64,000 nucleotides of DNA from Castor canadensis. Lineage: Eukaryota > Chordata > Mammalia > Rodentia > Castoridae. Shown here piece by piece: positions 12,386 through 25,849 of this stretch. Every line of letters begins with the position of its first letter. The stretch's first letter is position 1. The translations under genes and the position numbers were made by a program. Location of the stretch: positions 159,045,973 through 159,109,972 of the forward strand of contig NC_133389.1 of the NCBI RefSeq assembly GCF_047511655.1. Direction: 5' to 3'. The notes beneath the pieces were generated by a model that searched no databases, had not been told where the DNA came from, and worked only from the letters and a program-made list of their open reading frames with translations.

Positions 12386-12629
12386 AATATCATTTCTATC
12401 AATTGGAATCCATCAGAAGTTCTGAATTGCTCAAAAAGTATAAAATGATGTTAATAAATACTAAGTCTTCACAAAGATAGGATCAATTTATAGCAATTAA
12501 TGTATCAGAATCTTTAACATAACCTAGCGAGACTTTCATAAAACTATATAAAAATTATTTTGTGTGACAAAATGAGAAGAAACTAAGTGCAACAATTTTT
12601 AACAAAAATATAAAGAACACAGACAATAC

Positions 12630-12771
12630 CTTGGAAGCACGAATCTGCCTGTGAACATCTGTAAGCTGCTGGATTTTGTATTCTAGCTCTGAAATCTGGG
12701 CTTGGAGCCAAGTCCATCGGCTGCCAACACGTGCTCTGTCTATGAGCCACTTCCATTCAGTACTAGAGTTA
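12630..12771 (-). CDS. KANSL1L: KANSL1L coding exon 3
   Basis: This 142-nt exon follows a clean acceptor (ttgtcttgttcacag) and ends at AAG|gtattg. Its first base completes the split Val codon left by the previous exon (GT|T); 47 codons follow, beginning [18 protein letters not shown] and ending RQIRASK. The peptide matches the strongly conserved KANSL1 segment [44 protein letters not shown], with Trp residues and the LEY/IQQLTD helix preserved, so purifying selection is evident. In the KANSL1 family this Trp-rich helical segment sits just after the acidic Ser/Asp stretch. Introns of 20.7 kb (upstream in the transcript) and 8.75 kb (downstream) flank it. Confidence 0.95.
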
Positions 12772-13602
12772 CTGTGAACAAGACAAACAGTGTTAGAATA
12801 CAAAGGCAATCAAGGTTTCACAGAAACTGCTTAATAACTTCCTTGAATCCTGTCATAAAATCAAATTTCCTTTACAAAATATCTAATTACATGAAGGGAG
12901 AATGGCAGATTGACTTCTTATCAAAGAAAAAAAATTAATTTCCTTACCTTTCTACACCACAAATACTTGCTTTTATTTGATATCACATACCAAATGTAGG
13001 ATAAGCCTCTGCAATTTGATACTTTATTAGTACTAAGTGCTTAAATAGGGTGGACAAGCAAAGAAAAGGAAACATAAATTACAATAATAACACAATGAAA
13101 AGTATGTTACATAAAGCTTTTATATGTAAGTAGATGTCAAATATTGGATAAGCCATTTGAACTATATCTAAATTCATATAATAAACTGCATTGTACTCAA
13201 TTTAACTGTATGTAATTTTCACTTACTAAAACAAGCATCACTATTAGCTACCTACTACTTAAAATCAATTTAAAGTCATTGACAAAATTATTAAGACTGA
13301 ATCCTTTGTTACATTTCAAATAATAATGTCAAACATATAATAAGCAATTTGTTAAAAATCTGATTCCCAGGATTCAAAACCCAGAGATCACATAAAGCCA
13401 TTCATATGTGAATGAGTATTTCAATATTTGAATATCCAATATTGTATATTTGAAAATAAAGATTGAATCCTACCCCCACTAGTTGCTCTACATTTAGCAA
13501 GAGCACTGTTCTAATCCATAGTTTGGGGATTGCAAATTAATTGCTTTATAAAAATAGTCCAGCTACTTCAATTACCAAACAGTTGTTTGGAATTACAGAT
13601 GA

Positions 13603-13647
13603 GGTGTGTGTGTGTGTTTGTGTGTGTGTGTCTGAGAGAGAGAGAAA
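13603..13647. repeat. (TG)n(AG)n microsatellite
   Basis: TG run with one interruption, followed by AG repeats. Confidence 0.9.
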
Positions 13648-13839
13648 ATATTAGGAGATGTAGTCTGCTAAAGGACTAAATATATAACAAGCGCAGTAAC
13701 TACTTAATGGCAAAACATGAACTTTCAAAAAAACTTGTATAAAATGCACAACCAATGTACACCACAGTAAGCCATAAAATAAGTTATGAGCTTTGGCTAA
13801 TAATTGCATGTCAATGCGGGCTAATCAATTAAAACAATG

Positions 13840-13975
13840 TATAAATGTTGACAGTGATGGAGGGTGTACATTTGTGGTACAAACAGGCACATGGGAACTC
13901 TGTAATTTTCACTCAATTTTGCTGTGAACCTACAACTGTTCTAAAAACTAAAGTTTATATAAATTAAAAAATGAA
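13840..13975 (+). mobile_element. L1M 3' UTR fragment
   Basis: 'catgggaactctgtaatttt' and 'caattttgctgtgaacctac' followed by 'ctaaaaactaaagttta' match the 3' end of old L1M elements. Confidence 0.7.
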
Positions 13976-15740
13976 TTTTACAATGTATGCACATGTGAGT
14001 AAATGTAAAAACAATGAAATGAAAAAAAGTGAATTTAACCACTAAAATGTCTTTCATATAAATCTTACCCAAGGAAATACTTTATCACTGCTATCAGAAG
14101 CAATTACTATGACTTTCCCAAATACAATTTAATCACTGTAACAGAATTTTAAATCAGTATTTCCAAAATGATATTTTTAAAAATTCTAATTGCATATAAT
14201 GGGATTGAACAAGTGGAGATAGTATAGCTGTAACATCACACTACTATAGACAGTAGGAGAATCATGCCCAAACCACATTGGATTTTATGTAAGCCACAAA
14301 TAGATCTTTGCTGTGTTAAAACATAGAGATAAGGAGGCTAATCTTTGACCCAATATAGACTATTTTGACTAAAACACTGAATATGAGAATGGTCTGGATG
14401 AGAAAGAGGAGAGAGGATGAAGAAGATAGAGTGTGTAAGGCTCATTTCAAAGTTGACGGGACTTGCAGGAGTATGCAAGTAAGCACGGCAAATCAAAGAT
14501 GATCTTAAACATTCTTCCACTATGTTTTGCTCCAGTTGGAAATTTTCCCCATAAAATGCAATTTGGCCTAGTATCAAATTGATGATTAATGATCAAATAT
14601 AACAGAGAAAAAATAAATTTTCATTTCTTCTTCATATTGCACTTCTGACAAAAATATTCTGATACTGACATTAGAATCACAAGTAATTTTTATGCTCATA
14701 CAATTACATTAATACTGACATAGAGAAACAGCAAAAGTAGTTTAAATAAACTAAATCATGCTGAAGCTTTATGATGTATCAAATGAATTATTTTATAAAG
14801 GATAATTTATTCTATACCTTAAGAGAAGTGAATAAAATCTGTTCACTGTGCTTAAAAGTGGTAGTAAACTTTCTCACTAAAAATGTTCCTTTACTTGAAA
14901 ACATGATTTTCTTAAGGATAATTAAGGTTGTAGATGTGTAATAAGTAAGCATATGGCTTACTTAGTCAAATGAGATTAACACTTGTACCTAAAGTCAAAA
15001 CATGTTTTACGTAAACAACTTACATAGCCAATGATGCAATGGCTAACATATCTTGCAGTGCAACCAGTAAGAATGTAGCTGATGCAACAGTGAACCTGTG
15101 AGGTTTGAGGCAGACACAGAGTACCCAGATACTAGGCTTACCACAGAAGCTTCGTCTGCCAGACCACTAACAACAATGACTCCCTGCATCTATGGAGCAT
15201 GCTGACTATAAGGTGGGATTCCTACCTCCAGTAAAGATCAGAGCAAAGCCATCTGTGAGTGGAGACTACATGGGCAGGACATACCAGTTAGTCCCCCCAA
15301 GAGTTAGCATATGCCTTCAGTCCCCATCCTTGCTTGCTTGTAGACCACGTAACTTGCTGAAGGAAATAAGTACAAGCTGGTTAAGTAGAGTGTAGCTTCT
15401 CTTAGTATTAAATCCTTGCTAACACCTTGAACCTACATTTCTGCTGTGACTTTGAAGTGTGGTTCCTTGGAGTGAGTCAGAGCTTCCCAAAACTATATCA
15501 AGACTTGAAGCGAGACATGTATAATTCAATTTTGTCTTTAAAACAGATTTTGTTAGCTCATTAACATAATGAATAAACTATAGCTATAAAAATCAAAAGA
15601 GAAGAAACAGCTATGAAAAATGGTAATTCCAAGAAAAGTAAAGTTTGTCTTGTAAAAAATAAACTGGGCCAAACTGATCCACCAATATTTGCTCACCTAT
15701 AAAAAACTTACCCTTACCTAGAATTGGGTTCCTTTAGATC

Positions 15741-16206
15741 AAGGGTTGGCAAACTTTTTCTATAAAGAGCCAATAGTAAACTTGGTTTAGTGGCTTACTT
15801 CTGTAATCCCAACTACTTGCAAGACAAAAGCAAGAGGATCATGGTCAGAGGCCAGCCAAAGCAAAAAGTACAAAACCCCATCTGAAAAATAACTAAAAGC
15901 ACAAATGGCTGGGGAGAGGTTTGGCTTAAAGTAGTAGAGTAATTGACTATCAAGCACAAGGCCAGAGTTCAAACCTCAGCAACTTGAAGAAAGAAAGGAA
16001 AAAAAAAAAGGCAGATAGTGGTATTTTAGGTTTTGTGTGCCATATGGTCTCTCTAACAAGTAGTCAACTCTACCTTTGTAGCATGACAGCATCCATAGAT
16101 AAAACATAAATGAATGAGTATGGCTGTATTCCAAGAAAACTTTACTTACAAAAATAGGGAGAGGTCCAGATTTGGTCCATGGGCCCTAGCTTTCCAACAC
16201 CTGGTA
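15741..16206. mobile_element. hAT-Charlie-type nonautonomous DNA transposon, interrupted by a SINE
   Basis: The left end 'caagggttggcaaacttttt' and right end 'agctttccaacacctg' form the terminal inverted repeats. Internal 'tgtgccatatggtctct' and 'attccaagaaaactttactt' are typical of this family. A SINE occupies 15783-16013. Flanking octamers CTTTAGAT and GTAAAGAT could be a decayed 8-bp duplication. Confidence 0.7.
15783..16013 (+). repeat. Composite SINE (B1-like + ID-like), sense
   Basis: B1-like 'agtggcttacttctgtaatc' followed by ID-like 'caagcacaaggccagagttc' and an A-rich tail, inside the hAT element. Confidence 0.75.
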
Positions 16207-16587
16207 AAGATCATCTTCCCATATGCATCTCCTGCTTCTGAAAGGATTATGACTTCCTTTGAAAACATTCCTGTGCAATATTTTGCTCCCATTCATCTTA
16301 TTAATACAAGTCCTGTATGAGACCATATATACTGCAAACATTGCCCCAATCTGTACTTTGCCTTTCATTTTTGCAATGGTGTCTTTTGGGAAGCAAATGA
16401 TTCTAACTTTGATGAGCCCCAACTTAATCAAAGTTTTCCTTTTACGGTTTTTCCTTTTATGGTTAGTTCTTTTTGTATGCTAAGAAACTGAATAATGCAA
16501 AGTCATAAAGATGGTTCTTAAGATTCTAAAATTTCAAGATGTAATATTTTTAGCTTGTGTGTGTGCATGTGTGCGTGTATGTGTGTC

Positions 16588-16688
16588 AGGGTCTTGCTTT
16601 GTAGTTCAAGGCAGGCCTCGAACTTAAGATTTTCCTGACTTAGTCTCCTGAGTGCTGGATTGCAGGCATGCACAACCACATCTGGCTG
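16588..16688 (-). repeat. B1-like SINE, antisense
   Basis: 'gtcagggtcttgctttgtag' through 'gcaggcatgcacaaccacat'. Confidence 0.75.
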
Positions 16689-16739
16689 AGTTTTATCTTT
16701 TAGACCTATGGTGCAATTCAAGTTAATTGTGCGTGTCAT

Positions 16740-19215
16740 ATGAGGTAAGGGTCCAAATTCAATTTTTCATAAAATACTCAATTTCTGAACCCTGGATGAA
16801 GGGATTCGATTTTCCTTTAATAGACAGCTCCATTTACCTACTATCATTTGATAGAAAAATACTAGTATTGAATAAAAACTATCACTGAATACTATATTTG
16901 TTCCATTCTTATACATCCACCTTGAGATTTCTAACATCAATGTCAATCCCTTAGATCAGTAATAGCACACTATTATAGCTTAGAGTAAGTCTTAAAATCC
17001 ATTAGTGTAAATTCTCCATCTCTGTTCCTTCTCAGTACCATTTTGACTAATCTGAATTTAAGAGTGCACCTGTCAATATCTTTATATATAAAAAATAGCA
17101 TTTCACTGAAATTGCATTGACTCTATAAATCTATTGGTGGAGAATTGGCATCTTCCAATCAGAGTATATGGTTTATTTCCCTGTATATTTTCTTACTGTT
17201 AATTTCTGTCAGCTAGGTCTTGTACAGTTTAAAAACTTATCTCTATGCATTTCATATTTATAGATGATGGTATACAGTATCCACAAGTACTTGGATATTA
17301 ACATATAGAAATAGAACTGATTTTTGTATGTCTACCCTATATAACATGACCCAGCTAAATTTGCTTATAATTTTAGGTTTTCTTGTAGCCTTTAGTGTAT
17401 TGCTAATTATAAATCGTATTAGTGGACATCATAACCTTCTTACAAATCTTACAAAGAAGGCACTCAGCCTTTTATCATTAAAAATGTTAGTTGTAAACTT
17501 TCTGTAAATGTCCTTAATTGGACTGAAGAACTCTGCCCAATCCCGGTTTGTTGTCAATTCTTATAAGTGGGTTTGAATTTTATCAGATTTTTTTTGTTAC
17601 CTACAGAAATTATCATATTGTTTCTCTTTTTATATTTGATTCTTAAATATTAATTTTGCTTCCTGACATAAATGTGCATAACCATGATCTATTTTTATAC
17701 TTTGCTAGATTCTGATTAAGGATTTTTGTGGCTATAGTCAGAAATATAGATCTATTCTCTTCTAATATCTTTGTGTAGTTTTAGAATCAAGCTAATTCAG
17801 GCTTCATAAAATAAGTTGGGGAGTGTTTCCTCTTCTATTTTTGGAGGACTTTGTATATAGGACGGGAATTACATTTTCTTTAAATTTCAATAAAAATCAG
17901 TGAAGCCACCTGGGCCTGGAATTCTCATGTGGAATTCTGTCATGATTTCAATATTGCTGATTGATATAAGGTTTATCATGTTTTCTATTTCTCTGTGTCA
18001 GACTTGGTCATTTGTGCTGCAAACTGTTAGCCTATTTAGTTCCAATAGCACATACTTGCTCGTAATATTCCCTGATTTTCTATTGATTCAATGCCTGTGA
18101 TATGAAGTTTTTCTTGTTTGCTTACTATTGGTCATTTGGTCTTGGTCAATCTTGCTATGTTTATTAGTTACTCTTTTCAATGAACTATAGTGTAGAGTCA
18201 CTGATAATTCTCCATTGTTTTTGTGTTTCATAATTCATTGATTCTACTCCATATAATTTACTTTATGCTTTGCATTTCATTTACTATAGTTTTTGTATTT
18301 TTTAAATTGCTTTTATTGTTATTATTGAGACATGTCTCACTATGTTGTCCAGTGTGGACTCAAAATCAGCATCCTTCTGCCTCTGCCCTGATTGCTGGGA
18401 TTACAGGCATGCACCAGCAGGCCCAACTCTTATAGCTTGTTAAGTGTCAGACTTAGACTATGGAATTTATACCAGTCTTTTCTAGGCCAAGCATTTATAG
18501 AACAAAATGTCTGTATCTGCACTGCTTCAGTAATTTAGTAGCTTATTAAAAACAAAGTAGCACTATGCTATGTTTTTATAATATACTATGCTATGTTTTT
18601 AGTTATCAGTTTTTGTGATTTCTTCTTGATTCCCAAGTTATTTGGAAATATGTAGTTTAATCTTCATGTTTACCATTTCTTCTTTCCTTTGTGTACAGCT
18701 GGGTTTTTACCAAGTATGATTTTTCTTTAGTCTGAAGGTTGTCTTTTAAAATTTCTTTAGGGCATGTCCACAGACAACTTTCCTCAGCTTTTGTTCATTT
18801 GGAAATGACATTTTGCCTTTGTTTTTTGTTTGTTTGTTTTGTTTTTGTTTTTTTAAGCATCACTTCAGCGGTTACAAAATTTTCCCCATCTCACTTTAAA
18901 TGTATCATTTCACTGTTTTCTGACAGCATACCACCTTCTGATAAGTCAACAGTAACTTTCATTTATTGAACACTTCTTCTAAATGTCTATTATTAAGCTG
19001 AAAAAGCAGTTTTCATTTTGGATATATTTTTCACCTCTAAAAGTTCAAAAGTTCTGTACTTTATCTTCAATTTTTTATGCTCATGTTTTAAGGCTTTGAG
19101 CATATTCACAATGGATAGTTTAGAGTCTTTGCCCACTAGTCTCACCATCTCTGTTATTTTCATGTCTATTTCAATTGATGAGTTTACTCCTGCTTCTTTG
19201 TATGTCTAGAAGCTG
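16740..19215 (-). mobile_element. L1 ORF2 region, antisense (decayed)
   Basis: About 2.5 kb of antisense L1 ORF2: 'attgcattgactctataaat', 'ccacctgggcctggaattc', 'gtatatttt' blocks and 'tcaattgatgagtttac'. A B1-like SINE is inserted at about 18305-18430. Short ORFs here are relics. Confidence 0.75.
18305..18430 (-). repeat. B1-like SINE in the L1, antisense
   Basis: 'gagacatgtctcactatgtt' through 'gggattacaggcatgcacca'. Confidence 0.75.
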
Positions 19216-20112
19216 GAATATATACATACACACATACATATATATATGTAAACACATGTACACAAACATATAAATACGGATGTCAGTTGTTCATACATAC
19301 ACTATAGCTTTATAAATATGTTGTTGAATGTGGATTTTGTGGTCTTCCTTTAGTCAATGATCATTTTTTTGGTAGGTAACTAAATTACTTACTGCTCAAC
19401 TTTTCAATTTCACCTTGATTTTTAAGCTTTGTTTGAGCAGGTCTAGAGTAGCCATTACACTAAGGCACTCATTAAATTGAAAGAGAGTTAGTCTGAGGAA
19501 AATAACTAGCAAAATAACAAGTTTATAGGCTTAACTATGATCAAAGGAGATCCTTTGGTATTTTTACACATAACTGAGTAAAGGAAACAAATGGAAACTT
19601 TGAGGCAACTGTATTATCAAAAACTAACAAGACTAACACTTGTTAGTTAACTAGGAACCAACTCTGAACAACAGGAATCAAGTTTAGAAGTTAATGCATC
19701 CTCCAATAAGGATACACTTTAACACCCACTTCAGATAATGTTATAGGATCTATGGAAAAGGAATAGGAAACTTCTTCAGAAAACAAAATTAGGGTCCTAC
19801 TAAGACTTACTTCACTACTAGACCAGGAACTATCATGTCTATCCCCATTCTCTTTGCCCAATTATTGTAGCTTTTGTGTCCCAATATACAAGAAAGCATT
19901 CAAGAAGCAATAGGTTTATAGGTCATCACATCATAAGGAACCACATCGGAACCTAACTGGGCTACTATATCTGATTTGGGATTGTCATACTTGAGAAACT
20001 GGTATACATTATGTACAAGAAAGGAATATGTGGCTATTTAGGTGGCCAAATGAAACAACTGACTAGACTGTATATTTCCCTCTCCCCATATCCATTCCTT
20101 TTTTTATCTTCT

Positions 20113-20265
20113 TTCTCTCTCTCTCTCTCTCCTCTTTTTATTTTTCCTGTTGTTTTGTTTTGAGACAGGGTCTCAAAATGTAACCCAGGCTTGCCTTAAA
20201 CTCACCGTCCTCCTGCCTCAGTTTCCCAATGGCTGAGATTACAGGTGTGAATCACCATGACCTGT
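20113..20265 (-). repeat. (CT)n tract and antisense B1-like SINE
   Basis: A CT run at 20113-20130 is followed by 'ttgagacagggtctcaaaat' and 'ctgagattacaggtgtgaat'. Confidence 0.8.
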
Positions 20266-20849
20266 GCATTCTTCTCTGCTTTTTAAATAGAACCCCTTAA
20301 ATTTTGGCTGAGCCTTTGGCAGCACAGTTAAAGAGACTTTTCATCCCAACCTTACATATAGGTTAAGTCTGACTAAGTGACAAAGTCCTTGACATATATA
20401 AACCGAAATAGTGTAGGCAACTTCTGGGTCTTGCCATTAAAACTGGTTGGGTAGACCTGAAAAAAATGGGTGGACCCAGAAAAGTAAGTACAAAAATGAG
20501 ATGCAGTACTAGTCAATCAGTTTTAACAATGCAGGCAAGGGTAGGATTCTAGGAAATAAGCCAACAGATTCCCACTAAGGCCTGTGATATATATCTCATT
20601 TAATAGTTGTATTGGGAGAAAAATAAATTCTCCTTTTTCTCCTTGCTATGACAGTTTAGCATAAACCCCTCCCTCAGAAACACTTTATGCCATTATGATC
20701 ATTTAGGTTAAGCCTTCATTTAAAATTTTCATTGTCTTTAAGATTATGCCTTATTGACATTGTTAACATGGACATTCCACATCTAGCAGTACACACACAC
20801 ATTGACACTCATGAAAGCAAACAAAGAACAAAAATTAACTTTATAAATT

Positions 20850-20955
20850 GTGGCCAGGCATGAATCCCCGCACTTAGGAAGCTGAGACAGGGTAACATGT
20901 TAGAGGACAGCCTGGGCTACAAAGGGAGACCCTATCCTCCTTCAAAAAAAGTGTA
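20850..20955 (+). repeat. B1-like SINE, sense
   Basis: 'ggccaggcatgaatccccgc' through 'acaaagggagaccctatcct'. Confidence 0.75.
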
Positions 20956-23089
20956 AGCTGTAAGAACAGGTTTATGAAGATACACCTAATTAAGGGGTAA
21001 GATTTAGGGTGTCCAAGGACAACTTGTGCCTGGAACTTAAAAGGGGTTCCTAAAAGGAAATGTGTATGAAAGAGAGCAATACAACTTTTGATGCATTATG
21101 CATTTCTACCTAGAATTCTGGCAGAACCCACTGTGTCAATTACCTAAATTGAAAAGTTCAGTATTAGTTTAAAAGAATATACATAACAGTCAGATAAATT
21201 TAATTGTTCTACCATTTATCCCCCACTCCACAACCCTTCTAGCACAAAGAAAAGTAAAAGAAAAAAAAGAGGTTGGAGAATATTTATGTACTTCATAGCT
21301 ACCACCCTCTTCCTCTTCAATAGGAAGGATTTTGAAACTTAATAATCTGTTAAACAGCCTTAACTGTTGTTATAAAATTTTCATATCACATGGAACAGTG
21401 ACTAGGGACATATATTAAATATGAATAAATTAATTTTGCAAATAAATTTAAACATATTTGCTAAAGGACCATCAACAATTCAATGAGAGAGAGAGAAAGA
21501 AAATGTACATACATACACGTCTCTTCTGTTCAGGAAGCCAGGCAACCATGCAGTGTAAATACTGCATAAGGGCCTAGCTGAAGGGAAAAGCAGAGCTAGA
21601 ATCCAGCGAAGAGATCTTGCATTCCAAGCTCTAGAATTACAAATCTAAAACTGCTTAGAAGAACACCTTTTCTAAGGTATTGTGTGGGCTTATTAATGGC
21701 TGCCAAACACTATAATGGGCTCTAAAAAGAAAGATAAAAGATGACTAAAATTAGTTCCTAACACTGCCAAAAAACAAAATGAAATAAAACAAAACAAAAT
21801 AAAACTACCAATTACTCAAGAAAGGTGACTATTACTAGCCAGAATTAAGTAGAGGCATTTCTGCTGTAACACCATACAGTATATACCTTCCTGACTAAGC
21901 TCATTTCTGTAAAATAAAAATAGTTGGACTTATAGTGAAAATAGTGCCATAAAACCTATGGAACTTTAAAATCTGAGCATACATTAAAAAAGTAACTCAT
22001 AAAACATTAAGCTTCCATTGGCATTTGTTCCTAAAATAAACTAGGCCATCCTTTAAACTTCATATACTAGAGTTCATGCTTCTTCCTTTGATGTGAGTCC
22101 TTGAAGACACTGAGTTCTAATAAAAACAGTTTAATAAAAATTAAAAATATCATCTAGAGATAGCCTTTGTCATTGATCAATTTCTTTTATAACTGAAGTA
22201 AAATGTCAGAGCTTCTTCAGCTGAACATGCAGCCTCCTTATCTCTTTTAATATAGTAGAATACACCACGATTCAAAACCAATAGACCAGCAACTAACTTA
22301 CTGGGAAGGATCAGCATTTCCTTTAGATTTATATACGCCCATGCCTTTCTCTTTAGTTGTGACAAAGCTGGACACTGATCATTTAAAAATAATAATGTAT
22401 TTGACGTGGTTTGGAAACAATTCAAACCAAATTCCACATTGTATTGACATCAATCCACTATATAACAAATGTACAAATTCACACTTTAAAATGCAATGGA
22501 ACTACATACATTTAAAATGTTAATACTTTCAACAGTCTTAAAGAAAATGGTCCTAATTTTTACATGCATAAATATCAACTATTGCATTTCCTCGATGTTA
22601 AGGTTCCACCAATGTTAAGATATGCCTTCAATTTAAAAACAAACAGAAATCTCTAGGTTGGGGAAATAATATATTAATTATACACATTAATTAGAAGGTA
22701 CATCTCCCTTATAGAAATGTTAAAATGTTATTAAAATGTATACATATTTTAGAATCCAAGTACATGGAAATTTTCATGAGTTGTGTTTTGTAGATATGAA
22801 AATTTATTTAGTTTTTAAAATGTTTTGATGACATAAAAAGATCATATAGAAATAAACAGTCTTTGTAGTGTTTGGATTTGTATAAGAAAACTTAAATTGT
22901 GCTTCACATGATTTCTTACAAAGAAATTTACTTTATTGAGATTCAAATGACAAAAACTACATTTTTATGGTATACAGTGCAATGTTTTCATATAAGTACG
23001 CTTTGTGAAATTATTTAAATAAAGCTAATTAGCATAAAATTCCCTGGCATACTTAATCACTTTTTTAATGGTGAGAATACTTAAGATCT

Positions 23090-24580
23090 ACAGTAGACCC
23101 TGGATATCCATGAATATAAGGTTCCAAGAAGACCGCGGTTGAAAAAAAACTAGGAGTGGTCAGGATCCACAGAGTTCAGTATGTAAAGCAGATGCTTGGT
23201 TCATTTCTTCCTTACTACCACTCAACTTCCACTAAAGACAGGCTACCTTTCAACAAATCTAAAATTTTCATTTAATGCTTAAACTAAGCACATTAACTTT
23301 TACCTTGCTTTTTGGGCACCATTTGCTTTTTGGGAAGCACATGTTCATAAAATTAAGGGCAGGGAAACACTCGGCAAGCACACAATGATGTAAACACAAC
23401 TGACAGTAGTGTGGAACTGACTGGGAACTTTGCATCCACTAAGCTGCATAATGTGCATGCAGGAATTTAAATTTTTAAATTTAGTGCAACTACTATGAAA
23501 GCAGTATGGAGATTCCTCAAAAAGCTAAAGATGGAACTGCCATATGATCCAGTGATACCACTCCCAGGCATATATCGAAAAGAAGGTAAGTCAGGATACA
23601 ATAGAGACACTTGCACACTGATGTTTATTGCAGCACTGTTCACAATGGCTAAGCTATGGAAACAACCCAGGTGCCCTACAACTGATGAATGGATCAAGAA
23701 AATATGAAATATATATATATATACATATTCACATATACATACAATGGAGTTTTACTCAGCCATAAAGAAGAATGAAACCATGAGGTTTGAAGGTAAATGG
23801 ATGCAATTGGAGGACATGATGTTAAGTGAAGTCAGGTTGAGAAAGGCAAAGGCCACATATTTTCTCTCATATGTGGAAGATAGATCCAAAAGATAAACTT
23901 ATACATAAAAACAAACACAATCAAATACAAACTCACATGCAGAACATGTTTGTAATAGTGGACCTACTCTATGGAACTCAGGGAAGTAGGGAAAGGAAAA
24001 GAGAAAGGGCATCAAAAATACATAAAACTTAACATCTGTGAAGGTAGAGGATATAACTATGTACTGAAAGCTGTTTAAAAAGTGGGGGGGGATGGGAGGG
24101 AAGGAGTAAGGGAGAGTAATGGAAGGGGCTGAACAGACCAAAGTGAAGTATAATCACAGCAGGGATACATTAAGGAACCCCTTTGAACATTGACTTAGAA
24201 ATTAATAACGAAAGACAGGACTGTAAAATTGGTACAGTGGGGGAGCAGAGTGAATGAAGGAAATTAAGGTGAGGGAGTATGGGTGATGGAATTCATATAT
24301 GAAATAGAACAATGAAACCTCTTGGAATAGTTTTAACTGGGATGGGAAGGGAGTCAAGGGGAAGAGATGATGAGCGCGATCTCACCAATGTACAATATAA
24401 GCCTATTTGGAATTATCACAATGAATCCCCACTGTACAACTAATATATCCTAATAATTTTTTTAAAATTTTAAAGTTTAAAGATTTAAAGGTTTTGACAT
24501 TTCTTTTTATTTTTTGTAATTTTTTTACCAAGTCAAAAGTGCATAATAAATCAGCAAGTATGGCAGGCTTACTGTACTCT
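23090..24580. mobile_element. Tigger-type DNA transposon remnant carrying a sense L1
   Basis: Starts 'cagtagaccctggatatcca' after a TA and ends near 'ttactgta'. The middle is occupied by the sense L1 at about 23482-24470. The right part of the element is short and poorly preserved. Confidence 0.5.
23482..24470 (+). mobile_element. 5'-truncated L1, sense, relatively young
   Basis: ORF2 C-terminal coding is still open for about 70 codons (23495-23707: contains PYDPVIPLPGI and MAKLWKQPRCPTTDEW). It then continues with the conserved 'tactcagccataaagaagaa', 'gatgttaagtgaagtcagg' and a long 3' UTR. T/A-rich 'tttaaattttt' blocks at both ends could be the target duplication. Not autonomous. Confidence 0.8.
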
Positions 24581-25519
24581 CTTAACAATTTTCAAGCATA
24601 CAGTGTATTATTAAGTATGTCACAATGTTAACAACATATCTCCAGAACATATTTCCTCCTAACTGCAGGATTGTGACCAGTATCTCCCCATCACTCTCAC
24701 CACTCTCTCTGCTTCTAGCATTTGATTTTTTTAGAATTCCCCAAAGTGAGATCATGCACTATTTTCTTTCTGTGCCTGGCTTATTTCACTTAGCATATCT
24801 TCCAGATTTAATCATTTCACTAATGACAATTTCCTTCTTTGAAAAGGCTGAATGGTATTCTATTGTATATTTTATTGCAAATGAAAATAAACATGGAAAT
24901 GCAGAAATCAATTTAACATAATGATTTCAGTTCCTTTGGATATACATCCTGAAGTAGGACTGCTGGATTATGAGGCGGTTTTATTTTTATGTTCCTGGGG
25001 AAACTCGTTACTATTTTTCATCACAGCTGTACTAATTTAAATTATCAATAATGTGCAGGGTTTGCTTTTCTTTATACTCTCTTCAACATCTGTAATTCGT
25101 CTTTCTTAAAATAGCTATTCTAGGTTTGAGACATTACCTCATTATGGTTTTAGTAGGTATTTCCCTGATGATTAAGGTTGAGTGCTTTAATTAAAAAAAA
25201 AACTGTTGGCTATTTGTATATCTTCTTTGGATAAAAGTCTATTTGGGCTCTTTGCCCATTTTTCAATCAGGCTATTTCTTGTTAATAGAATTGTGTAACT
25301 TCCACATATACTTTGCACATTAACCACTTTTTAGATGTATGGTTTGCAAATATTTTCTCCCTTTCTGTAGGTAGTCTCTTCATTTTGTTTCTTTTGCTGT
25401 GAAAAAGCTTTTGTAGTTTGATGTAATCTCATTTGTCTGTTTTTGTGCTTTTGTTGCCTCTGCTTTAAGGCCATATTCTAGAAAACCTTTACCAAGACCA
25501 ATAACAAGAAGCTTTTTCT

Positions 25520-25830
25520 TAGGCCAGGCATGGTGACTCATGCCTGTTAATCTCAGCTACTTGGAAGGCAGAGCTATCAGGAGGATTGAGGTTCAAGTCC
25601 ATAACTTGGTGGTATGTGCCTGTCATCTCAGCTACGCCAGAGGTGTAAATAGGAGGATCTCAGTCCAGGCCAGCCTGGGCAAAAATGCAAGACCATATTA
25701 AAAAAAATAACTAAATAAAAAGGGTTGGAGGTATGGTTCAAGTGATAGAGCACATATGCCCAGCAAGTATAAGGGCCCAAATTCAAACCCTAGTAACCAC
25801 CATCAGAATAAATAAATAAATGAATGAATG
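25520..25830 (+). repeat. Composite SINE: two B1-like units plus ID-like tail
   Basis: 'ggccaggcatggtgactcat', a second B1-like unit ending 'aggccagcctgggcaaaaat', then 'ggaggtatggttcaagtgat ... caaaccctagtaacc' and an (AATA)/(AATG) tail. Confidence 0.85.
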
Positions 25831-25849
25831 TGAACCAGAAAAATACTAT

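Larger units (their letters stand above)
3879..12629 (-). other. KANSL1L: KANSL1L intron between coding exons 3 and 4
   Basis: An 8.75-kb intron bounded by gtattg and ctag signals. About 3900-5270 and 6100-8190 (except for an antisense ID SINE at 6585-6655) show no recognisable elements. The rest is L1, SINE and LTR sequence listed separately. Confidence 0.85.
22920..25512 (-). mobile_element. Antisense L1 broken by later insertions
   Basis: The L1 3' region occupies 22920-23089 ('tttattgagattcaaatgac', 'gagaatacttaagatctac') and resumes at 24580-25512 ('ctctcttaacaattttcaag', 'ggatatacatcctgaagtag', 'tgtgaaaaagcttttgtagt'). A Tigger-type fragment and a sense L1 separate the parts. Confidence 0.7.

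Noticed and set aside
23495-23707. 70-codon ORF with clear L1 ORF2 similarity
   Set aside because: It is only the tail of ORF2 in a 5'-truncated L1, so it is annotated as part of that repeat and not as a gene.
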